Assembly: GCA_937989875.1 (NCBI GenBank)
Contig: CALKBO010000009.1
Coordinates: 1 to 46,287, forward strand
Length of the DNA stretch: 46,287 nt
Direction of reading: 5' to 3'
Origin: an uncultured Collinsella sp.
GTDB lineage: Bacteria > Actinomycetota > Coriobacteriia > Coriobacteriales > Coriobacteriaceae
Position 1 is the first letter of the stretch; each line of letters begins with the position of its first letter. The notes under the pieces are model-generated. The model was not told the origin of the DNA. It did no database searches and saw only the letters and a list, made by a program, of their open reading frames with translations. This document shows, piece after piece, positions 7,693-14,658 of the stretch. A program made the translations under genes and the position numbers.

Positions 7693-9582
7693 ATGAACGG
7701 AGTTTTGCTCATGGTTGTGGCCGCGGCGGTGCTCGCCTGCGGCTATCTGGGCTACGGCCGATGGCTGGCCAACAAGTGGGGCGTTGACAAAGAGGCCCTC
7801 ACGCCGGCCAAGCGCATGAAGGACGGCAAGAGCTTCTCGCCCGTCTCCGCCTTCACCGCGTTCTCGCACCAGTTCAGCTCGATCTGCGGTGCTGGCCCTG
7901 TCACGGGTACGATCGTCGCCATGGCCTTTGGCTGGCTGCCCGTCGTGCTCTGGGTCCTCGTCGGCGGCATCTTCTTTGGTGCCGTCCACGACTTTGGTGC
8001 CCTGTACGCTTCGATGAAGAACAACGGCAAGTCGCTCGCTCAGCTCATCGAGAAGTACATCGGCAAGACCGGCCGTCGCCTGTTCCTGCTGTTCTGCTGG
8101 CTGTTCTGCATCATCGTCATCGCCGCTTTCACCGACATGGTCTGCAAGACGTTCATGTTCACCCCGGCCGTTGACGCTTCTGGTGCTGCTACCGGTGCCA
8201 TCGACTTCACCAAGTCCTATGCCGCCGGCTGCGCTGGTACCATCTCCATCCTGTTCACCTTCGTCGCTATCGCCTTTGGTTGGGCCCAGAAGAAGTTCAA
8301 CCTCACCGGCGCTGCCGAGTTCGTCACCGGCGTGGTCCTCATGGTTCTCATGTTCGCCGTCGGTATGCAGTTCCCGCTCTACCTGGATAAGTTCCAGTGG
8401 TTCGCCGTCGTCATGGTCTACCTGGTCTTTGCTGGCGCTATGCCCATCCAGATGCTCAAGACCCCGCGTGACTACCTCACTTCCATCATGATGATTGTCA
8501 TGATCGTCTGCGCTGTCCTCGGCATCGTCGTCCTGGGCGTCAACGGTCAGGCCACTATCACCGCTCCGGTCTTCACCGGCTTCTCCACTGCCTCCGGCAT
8601 GATGTTCCCGGTCCTGTTCGTCTCTGTCGCTTGCGGTGCTCTCTCCGGTTTCCACAGCCTCGTTTCTTCCGGCACCTCTTCTAAGCAGGTCGAGAAGGAG
8701 CAGGACGCCGTCAAGGTCGGTTACGGCGCCATGATCGTCGAGTCCTTCGTCGGCATCCTTGCCATCATCGTCGCCGGCATCATGTTTTCCGACATGAACA
8801 CCGCCGGTACCGGCGCCCTCAACGCCGGTGTCGCTTCCACCCCGTTCCAGATCTTCGCCGCTGGCATCTCCCGCGGTATGCAGGCCTTCGGTGTTGACGG
8901 CACGCTTGCTACCGTCTTTATGACCATGAACGTCTCCGCTCTGGCCCTGACCTCGCTCGACGCCGTCGCCCGCATCGCCCGCACTTCGTTCTCCGAGTTC
9001 TTTGCCCAGACCAACGATGCCCTGGCCATCGAGTCCAAGGCCGGCTACATGAAGGTCCTCGGCAACCCCTGGTTCGCCACGGTCGTTACCCTGCTTCCCG
9101 GTCTCGCTCTCGCTTTTGGTGGCTATGCCAACATCTGGCCGCTCTTTGGTGCTTCCAACCAGCTGCTCGGCGGCATGACCATGATCACCCTCGCCGTGTT
9201 CTGCAAGTGCACCGGCCGCAAGGGCTGGATGCTCTACGTGCCCGTCGTCTTCCTGCTCTGCTGCACCTTCACCTCGCTGGTCCAGAGCGCCATGGGCTGC
9301 ATGACCGCCGTCCAGGCCTACGGTTTCTTCGGTACCATCCCGGCTACCGCCACCACGGCCGCCGTCTCCGTCGCCGCCACCAAGGGCCTGCAGCTCGTCT
9401 TTGCCGTCCTGCTGATGGTCCTGGGCCTCATCGTTGCCGTCAACTGCCTCAAGGAGTTCTTCGGCAAGGAGGCTGGCTCCATGCCTGATGAGGAGCCCGA
9501 GTGGTCCGATATGGGCAAGGCCGAGTACGGTCGCGCCGCTGCCGCTGAGGCTCCTGCCGACGCCGAGGTCGCCAAGGCCTAG
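7693..9582 (+). CDS. cstA: CstA-family transporter (peptide/pyruvate uptake)
   Basis: Multi-pass membrane protein of the carbon-starvation CstA family, whose members take up peptides or pyruvate. The 629 residues open with a hydrophobic segment and carry the family core: FSPVSAFTAFSHQFSSICGAGPVTG near residues 47-71, GGIFFGAVHDFGALYASM, and FHSLVSSGTSSKQ. It ends in a short acidic Ala-rich tail. A strong AGAGGAGGA Shine-Dalgarno (7678-7686) precedes the ATG. Codon use is very C-biased, suggesting high expression. It stands alone between an attenuator-like leader and a terminator. Whether the substrate is peptides or pyruvate cannot be told; the Ile/Val leader would fit a peptide role. Confidence 0.9.
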   Translation: MNGVLLMVVAAAVLACGYLGYGRWLANKWGVDKEALTPAKRMKDGKSFSPVSAFTAFSHQFSSICGAGPVTGTIVAMAFGWLPVVLWVLVGGIFFGAVHDFGALYASMKNNGKSLAQLIEKYIGKTGRRLFLLFCWLFCIIVIAAFTDMVCKTFMFTPAVDASGAATGAIDFTKSYAAGCAGTISILFTFVAIAFGWAQKKFNLTGAAEFVTGVVLMVLMFAVGMQFPLYLDKFQWFAVVMVYLVFAGAMPIQMLKTPRDYLTSIMMIVMIVCAVLGIVVLGVNGQATITAPVFTGFSTASGMMFPVLFVSVACGALSGFHSLVSSGTSSKQVEKEQDAVKVGYGAMIVESFVGILAIIVAGIMFSDMNTAGTGALNAGVASTPFQIFAAGISRGMQAFGVDGTLATVFMTMNVSALALTSLDAVARIARTSFSEFFAQTNDALAIESKAGYMKVLGNPWFATVVTLLPGLALAFGGYANIWPLFGASNQLLGGMTMITLAVFCKCTGRKGWMLYVPVVFLLCCTFTSLVQSAMGCMTAVQAYGFFGTIPATATTAAVSVAATKGLQLVFAVLLMVLGLIVAVNCLKEFFGKEAGSMPDEEPEWSDMGKAEYGRAAAAEAPADAEVAKA

Positions 9583-9621
9583 TCGGTCGGACGGGTTGAA
9601 TCTCCCATCCATTTGACTCGG

Positions 9622-9660
9622 AAAGACCGGGTCCGCGACTTCGCGGGCTCGGTCTTTTTT
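9622..9660 (+). terminator. Terminator of cstA
   Basis: Hairpin with arms AAAGACCG and CGGTCTTT, an inner CCGCG/CGCGG stem and loop ACTT, followed by six T ending at 9660. Confidence 0.85.
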
Positions 9661-9765
9661 CATGCAAAAGCGGGTGACGCTCGAGTGTTCTCGCAGATGT
9701 TTTGCGTGGATAAGGGCGCGCGTTGTACCATATAAACGTATATGTGTACATATGAAAGGGGCCCC

Positions 9766-11940
9766 GTGGCCAAGACGGTATATTCCGATAACCAAAATAA
9801 TGTCGATGCCCTGGCTGAGCGTCTGAGCAGCCAGACATCGCTTTCTGCTGAGCGTGCCAAGCTGGTTGCCTACGACCTGCTTTGCCGCAAGGCGCTCAAG
9901 ATCAAGTCGAGCGCGCTTGCGCAAATTTTCCGCTCTGCCGATAAGGAATGTGACACCAAGGCGATGCGCGATGAGCTTATCGCGGCAAATATCGTGACCA
10001 AGATCGAGGGTAGCGGCATTAACGGGCGCCCGGCGTTCTATACCATCAATGCCGAGATCCGCGATGCCCAGGAGCAGCCTGCCGAGTCCGTCGAGGATTT
10101 TGTCGTCGAGGATCCCGCTGACGTGCCTGCTGTGGAAGAAGTTGCCCCGCGTGAGCATGTCGATACCGATGAGTTGCTCGATGAGAACGTCGTGCGTGCC
10201 TTTACGGCCAAGGCAGGACGCGGCGATTTTGGCGGGGGCGGCAAGCGCGATGCACAGCGCCGCGCCCAGCAGGAGCGCTTCCGTCGCGCCGTTGCTCGAA
10301 AGGGCGAGACGGATGCCGAGGCTGTTGAGACCGAGGTTGCTGCCGAGTCGCAGAAGCCCACGAAGGAGCAAAAGCCCGTGGAGGCCCAAGAGCCCAAGCG
10401 TCGTCGCGGTGCTCACTTTAAGGCTGCAGCGCAGGATGCCGCGCGTGAGGTTGAAGAGTCTTCTGAGGTTGCAGACGATGTTGAGGAGTCTGCCAAGAAG
10501 GCTCCGGGTTCGTGTCGTCCCGGCCGCGGTTTTGCGGGACGTGCGTATCCCGTAAAGCGTCAGGAGAAGGGCGAGTCGGTTTCGACCACCCAGGACGAGA
10601 AGGCCGTTGAGCCGGTGGCTCGCGAGCAAAAGCCTGTTGAGCCGCAGCTTGAGGTTGATGCCGAGGCCAAGGGCCAGCAGCCTACTGATGAGCAGACGGA
10701 GCAGAGCGCGTCGAGCAAGCCTCGCCGCCGTCGCCATCGTGGAGGCCGCAGTTCCCATGCCGAGACTGCAACCGAGAAGACCACGCCGCAGAACGAGGAT
10801 GCGAAGGCCGAGGTTTCTTCGGGGCAGCCTAAGCGCCAGTCAGCGAAGGAGAGCAAGTCCGATCGTCCGCAGAAGCAGGCGTCTATGCCGAAGCGCGAGC
10901 GCAATTCCCAAGGCGATTCTAAGCGCAAGTCTCAGAAGAAGCCGGAGTCTGCCGCAGTAGATACTGCTGCCCGGCAGCCCGAGTCGGCCGCCCACGGCGA
11001 GGTCTCGGCGTTTGCCCTTGCCCGCGTTTTAGGCAGGCAGCTGCTCAAGGTTGTCCCCACGCCTATGGCGCTCTCCAAGATCAAGGAGCAGCAGACACAG
11101 ATCGTAAAGGTCGAGGGCAAGGACGGCAAAAAGGCTCCGCAGCGCACTCAGCACAACGAGATGTCCAACCGCAAGATTGCCGAGGAAATCGCAATCATCC
11201 AGGCTTGGATCGAGCAGAACCGAGGTGCCGATACGCCGGTTGCCTCGCGCCGCCAGCGTGCCTACCAGATCTTTAACGACGAGAAGGCTTTTGACGGCAA
11301 GCACGGTGAGCGCCTGATCAGGCGTATGACCGAAAAGGGCATCAGCATGCAGGCGATCAAGGTCGCCCCCAATCGCCCCGTGCACTTTACGGGCTTCTTT
11401 ACGCTGGGAGCCGACAAGCCGTTCATTATGGTCGAGAACCTGGACACCTACGACGAGATCGTCAAGCTGCTGCGTGGCCGCAAGCACGCCAAGCTCTTTG
11501 GCATCAAGGTGGGCGGCGTGATTTTTGGCGGCGGCTGCAAAGCGAGCGTCTCGCACGCACTGGATGATTATCTGGCCGAGATTGGCTATCGCTTTAACTA
11601 CGTCTACTACGTGGGCGATATCGATCGCGAGGGCGCGCGCATCGTCGAGCAGGCTCGCAATGCCAATGTGGTTGAGATTCGCCTGCATGCCGGCATGTAC
11701 CGCGCCATGCTCGCCGAGCATAGGCGTCGCGTGAAGGCCGGCGGCGCGTGCGAGCCCGCTGCTGCCAACCAGGGCGTGCCGCAGAACCTGGCGGCGACGA
11801 TTAAGGATCTGCCCATGGTTACGCGCGCGCAGTTCCGCAACGTGCTGCGCGAGGGCGGGCGTATTCCGCAGGAGATCCTGATGACCGCAGACTATCGGGA
11901 TGGCGACTCGGGAAGCTTCGACCGCATGCTGAACAATTAG
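9766..11940 (+). CDS. Solo protein with winged-helix-like N-terminus and JetD/DUF2220-type TOPRIM C-terminus
   Basis: Three parts are visible in 724 residues. Residues 1-105 look like a winged-helix fold (AERLSSQTSLSAERAKLVAY, then a basic helix and GRPAFYTIN). Residues 110-430 are low-complexity, rich in Glu, Lys, Arg and Ala. Residues 450-724 are globular and carry VENLDTYDEI (Glu557) and YYVGDIDREG (Asp618, Asp620). That is the acidic Glu/DxD TOPRIM pattern of the DUF2220 domain found in JetD, the nuclease subunit of the Wadjet plasmid-defence complex. No jetA, jetB or jetC neighbours are present. The GTG start at 9766 follows GAAAGGGG (9754-9761); an in-frame ATG at 9742 is less likely. 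Role unknown: possibly DNA cleavage or regulation. The family call rests on motifs only. Confidence 0.6.
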   Translation: MAKTVYSDNQNNVDALAERLSSQTSLSAERAKLVAYDLLCRKALKIKSSALAQIFRSADKECDTKAMRDELIAANIVTKIEGSGINGRPAFYTINAEIRDAQEQPAESVEDFVVEDPADVPAVEEVAPREHVDTDELLDENVVRAFTAKAGRGDFGGGGKRDAQRRAQQERFRRAVARKGETDAEAVETEVAAESQKPTKEQKPVEAQEPKRRRGAHFKAAAQDAAREVEESSEVADDVEESAKKAPGSCRPGRGFAGRAYPVKRQEKGESVSTTQDEKAVEPVAREQKPVEPQLEVDAEAKGQQPTDEQTEQSASSKPRRRRHRGGRSSHAETATEKTTPQNEDAKAEVSSGQPKRQSAKESKSDRPQKQASMPKRERNSQGDSKRKSQKKPESAAVDTAARQPESAAHGEVSAFALARVLGRQLLKVVPTPMALSKIKEQQTQIVKVEGKDGKKAPQRTQHNEMSNRKIAEEIAIIQAWIEQNRGADTPVASRRQRAYQIFNDEKAFDGKHGERLIRRMTEKGISMQAIKVAPNRPVHFTGFFTLGADKPFIMVENLDTYDEIVKLLRGRKHAKLFGIKVGGVIFGGGCKASVSHALDDYLAEIGYRFNYVYYVGDIDREGARIVEQARNANVVEIRLHAGMYRAMLAEHRRRVKAGGACEPAAANQGVPQNLAATIKDLPMVTRAQFRNVLREGGRIPQEILMTADYRDGDSGSFDRMLNN

Positions 11941-11941
11941 C

Positions 11942-11965
11942 GCCGCCGTTCTACCGAACGGCGGC
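11942..11965 (+). terminator. Hairpin at the end of the JetD-like gene, possible terminator
   Basis: Perfect 9-base stem GCCGCCGTT (11942-11950) with AACGGCGGC (11957-11965) and a 6-base loop, right after the stop codon. Only a short mixed TCCTT tail follows, so termination strength is uncertain. Confidence 0.55.
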
Positions 11966-11979
11966 CTCCTTGACGCTGC

Positions 11980-12080
11980 GAGGGGCCCTGGCACGGCAAT
12001 CTGACGTTCAACTTCGGCGGCGCGACCAGAAGGTCAGCGCCGCCTTGTTTCACGTCACCTTGCCATACCAGGGCCCCTCT
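11980..12080. repeat. Long nested inverted repeat
   Basis: The outer arms, around AGGGGCCCTGG (11981-11991) and CCAGGGCCCCT in the copy ending near 12080, enclose a TGACGT/ACGTCA pair (12002-12007 and 12052-12057). These in turn enclose a perfect GGCGGCGC/GCGCCGCC stem (12016-12023 and 12037-12044). The size and nesting recall the palindromes at 7028 and 29855, but the sequence differs. Confidence 0.75.
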
Positions 12081-12104
12081 CGCTGTCACGTCCAAAACAT
12101 CGAG

Positions 12105-12166
12105 GTTAAGTGGCCTCCTGTTCGTGCGGAACTCGCGACAAACTTAATGCCCGGCCCGTCGGGGCC
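12105..12166. repeat. Half copy of the ATTAA-loop palindromic element
   Basis: The stretch matches the right half of copy 1 (7096-7162) closely: TTAAGTGGCCT, then CGTGCGGAACTCGCGA, then AACTTAAT/GCCCGGCCC in place of AACCTTAT/CCGGCCCC. The matching left arm is absent, so it cannot form the long outer stem. It lies directly after the nested inverted repeat at 11980-12080, which may have replaced the left half. Confidence 0.65.
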
Positions 12167-12314
12167 ACACGACACGTTGTAGAAGGCGGCTCGCTTTTCG
12201 GAATTGGGCTGATATTTCAAGATGTAAGGCGCTCTTGGTCCTAATGCGCTTGGGGCGCCTTCGCGTTTCCTCAGCTCCGCACCCTTGCGGGTTCTCGAAT
12301 CCCTCCGCTTGCCC

Positions 12315-12352
12315 ACAAGAAGGCGCCCTGGGCCGTTATGGGCTCAGGGCGC
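12315..12352 (-). terminator. Probable terminator of the tRNA-Gln transcript
   Basis: Stem GCGCCCTG (12323-12330) with CAGGGCGC (12345-12352). On the minus strand it is followed by a CTTCTT tail and lies 11 bases after the tRNA 3' end. Confidence 0.55.
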
Positions 12353-12362
12353 TCAATTTTAA

Positions 12363-12437
12363 TGGCTGGGACGGAGGGATTCGAACCCCCAACAGCCGGC
12401 ACCAAAAACCGGAGTTCTACCGTTGAACTACGTCCCA
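12363..12437 (-). tRNA. tRNA-Gln (anticodon TTG)
   Basis: On the minus strand the acceptor 5' strand TGGGACG, D arm GTTC/GAAC, anticodon stem CCGGT/GCCGG with loop TTTTGGT, T arm GGGGGTTCGAATCCC and an encoded 3' CCA can all be read. The anticodon in the 7-base loop is TTG. The gene is 75 bases long. Confidence 0.95.
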
Positions 12438-12475
12438 ATGTGTGGTGTTGCCCAAAAGCAACTCGTTTAGTTTAC

Positions 12476-13381
12476 CTAATCTGCGAGGGCATCGCAAACG
12501 CCATCGAGCAGGCGTACGGCGAGTGTCTGCGCGTCGCTGGCCGTGAAGGTGCCGTTGTAGCGCGTCATGCCCGTGAGCTCAATGCGAATGCGAGCCGGCT
12601 TCTGCTGCGCGGCGACATTGGCGGTGCGGATGCGCTGGGCCAGGTTGTGGCACTCGGCGAGGGCAATCGTGGCGCGCGGTGCGGCGTCGGCGGGCAGCTC
12701 GTCGCTTGCGATTTCGAGCACCAGGTCAACGTCGGTTGGGACCTCGGAGTCACAGAGCATCATGCCGCTGTTGTCGGTCGTTGCCGTGGCGATATTCCAC
12801 ATGCGCGACGCAACGCTGCGTGCGATGGGGTCCTCGCCGATAACGGCAATCTGGAAGCGCTCGAGCACGTTGGCGGCGCGAGCAAAACCGATGCGGGACT
12901 CGGCTTCGGTGACCGAGGGCTTGCCCTCCCACACATGGTGCAGGCGGTTGATGTAGGCGTAGGTGTCCTGGAAGGCCATGCCGTCGGCAAACAGGCCGAC
13001 ATTTTCCTGGAACTGCTGCAGGGCGGCCTCGGTATGCGGACCAAAGTAGCCGTCGTCTTCGCCACAGGCAAAGCCCAAAACGTTGAGAGCGCGCTGCAGG
13101 GCCTGCACATCGGCGCCATGGAAATTGGGCATGCGCAGATAGAGGGTGCGGTCGCCCAGTTTATACGAGGCGTCGACCAGAGCGCTCCAGCAGGGGATAT
13201 CGACGGCACAGCCAGCGGCAAGGCCGCTATCGAGCCTAAAGGTGCCAACAGCCTGTTCGGTGGTGGTGCCAAAGCGCTTGTCGGCAACCTCGGTGTCATC
13301 GATTGTATAGCCGAGCTGCAGAAGGCGGGACTGGACGTCCTCGACGGCTGCTCCCTGCATGCCCGTTGTAATAGGTTCCAT
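12476..13381 (-). CDS. Peptidoglycan-binding-domain protein
   Basis: 301 residues with two PG_binding_1-type repeats. The first is GMQGAAVEDVQSRLLQLGY through TTTEQAVGTFR (residues 7-50). The second is GADVQALQRALNVLGF through DGYFGPHTEAALQQFQ (residues 88-125). The rest (about 160-301) is not recognised; it includes an alpha/beta segment (DVDLVLEIASDELP) and a final SDAQTLAVRLLDGVCDAL, which slightly resembles the N-acetylmuramoyl-L-alanine amidase fold without clear metal ligands. No signal peptide is visible. The Shine-Dalgarno GAAAGGGG lies 7 bases before the ATG. It is downstream of the polyprenyl synthase gene on the same strand, which suggests a cell-wall-related setting. Confidence 0.75.
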   Translation of the reverse strand: MEPITTGMQGAAVEDVQSRLLQLGYTIDDTEVADKRFGTTTEQAVGTFRLDSGLAAGCAVDIPCWSALVDASYKLGDRTLYLRMPNFHGADVQALQRALNVLGFACGEDDGYFGPHTEAALQQFQENVGLFADGMAFQDTYAYINRLHHVWEGKPSVTEAESRIGFARAANVLERFQIAVIGEDPIARSVASRMWNIATATTDNSGMMLCDSEVPTDVDLVLEIASDELPADAAPRATIALAECHNLAQRIRTANVAAQQKPARIRIELTGMTRYNGTFTASDAQTLAVRLLDGVCDALAD

Positions 13382-13519
13382 GAACGAACCCCTTTCGGCG
13401 TACCATTCGTACTATTTGAGCGTGTGTCGGATAGACAACGCAAAGGGATGCATAAACATGCACTCAACAGTGTAGCAAGTTGTACCCAAATACGCTGCTG
13501 ACAGGTTTTATAACCCCCG

Positions 13520-14545
13520 CTAGTTAAGGCGCTCCACAAAGAAATCTGCCATGGAGAGGAACAGCTCGCGTGCATGCGGGTCGAGCGAAACGTCCTCGAT
13601 GGCGGCCTTAGCTTTGGCGGTCAGGTCCAGTGCGTAGGCGTGGGCGTAATCGATAGAGCCAGTCTCCTGGAAGATTTCCACGGCGCGCGCGAGCTGCGCG
13701 GGGTCCTCGGTGCCCGAGGAGAGGATCGCTTCAATCTCGTCGTGATAGCGCTCATCGGAGAGGGCGTGTACGGCGACAAGCGTGCGCTTGCCCTCGGTGA
13801 TGTCGGTGCGGAAGTCCTTGTTGGCGGCCTCCTTGGTACCGATCAAGTTGAGCAGATCATCTTGAATCTGGAAGGCAAGGCCCGTGTGCAGGCCAAAGGC
13901 GCGCAGCGCCTCAATTTGCTCCTCGCTGCCTCCGCCGATGATGGCTCCGGTGGCAAGCGGCGTGGCACCGCTGTAGTACGCGGTCTTGTGCGTCGCCATG
14001 TCCAGGTAATCGTCGACCGAGATGTCGAAGCGCCCGTCGCGTACCCAACCCAGGTCGAGCGCCTGGCCCTCGATGGTACGAACGATCATCTCGGTGAGCT
14101 CGTGGAGCACGCGGAGTTTTACGTTGGGCTCCAGCGTGGGGTCGTCGAGAACCGTCTTGGTGACCATGGTAAGTGCCAGGTCGCCGCAGTTGATAGCAAG
14201 CCCCGTGCCCTCGGTGAGGTGCATGCAGGGCTTACCGCGGCGCAGCTGCCCGTTATCGGCGATGTCGTCGTGGATGAGCGCACCCGACTGGAAATGCTCG
14301 ATAGCTGCCGCGGCGCTGCGGGCGCTCTCGAAGCTACCGCCCACTGCGGTTGCGGCGAGCATGCAGATAAGCGGGCGGTGGCGCTTGCCGGCGTTGGCCG
14401 TAAAAGTCGAGAGCGGCGCGTACAGGTAGCGCTCGATATCGGCAGAGGTCGCCTGTCCGTCAAAGAACGTGGCCAGATAGTCGTTAATCTGGTCAAAGTG
14501 CTGGGCTAAAAAGCTGGTAAACGGACTGGACACGGGTTCTCGCAT
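13520..14545 (-). CDS. Polyprenyl diphosphate synthase
   Basis: Trans-isoprenyl diphosphate synthase of the FPP/GGPP/octaprenyl type, making lipid precursors for quinones or carriers. The first Asp-rich motif is LIHDDIADNGQLRRGKP. The second is QIQDDLLNLIGT, with the last Asp replaced by Asn. The GKRTL segment follows. The start at 14545 (MREPVSS) is chosen because AGAAAGA lies just before it; an in-frame ATG at 14584 has no ribosome site. Chain length cannot be predicted from sequence alone. The neighbours (a PTS permease upstream and a cell-wall-type protein downstream) do not narrow the function. Confidence 0.88.
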   Translation of the reverse strand: MREPVSSPFTSFLAQHFDQINDYLATFFDGQATSADIERYLYAPLSTFTANAGKRHRPLICMLAATAVGGSFESARSAAAAIEHFQSGALIHDDIADNGQLRRGKPCMHLTEGTGLAINCGDLALTMVTKTVLDDPTLEPNVKLRVLHELTEMIVRTIEGQALDLGWVRDGRFDISVDDYLDMATHKTAYYSGATPLATGAIIGGGSEEQIEALRAFGLHTGLAFQIQDDLLNLIGTKEAANKDFRTDITEGKRTLVAVHALSDERYHDEIEAILSSGTEDPAQLARAVEIFQETGSIDYAHAYALDLTAKAKAAIEDVSLDPHARELFLSMADFFVERLN

Positions 14546-14658
14546 TCTTTCTGAGGTTGCGTTGATGCAATATGCAGATAACATATTGCCACATCAGGGC
14601 GTTTGGCGCGGCAGTTTTGGCGATTTAGGACAACGGGCGTGCGTTTGATGGAGCGCGC

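Noticed and set aside
7534..10758. Very long minus-strand open frame opposite cstA and the JetD-like gene
   Set aside because: The predicted chain is low-complexity and mirrors the codon bias of the real plus-strand genes; such antisense frames are common in high-GC DNA. The same holds for 23087-25342 opposite the phosphorylase and 43741-44904 opposite the FrlB-like gene.
9766..11940. Complete Wadjet (JetABCD) defence system
   Set aside because: Only the JetD-like domain is present; the neighbours are a CstA transporter and tRNA-Gln.
12286..12312. Second tRNA or tRNA remnant on the plus strand
   Set aside because: A T-arm-like GGGTTCTCGAATCCC is visible 50 bases from tRNA-Gln, but no matching acceptor, D or anticodon arms were found.
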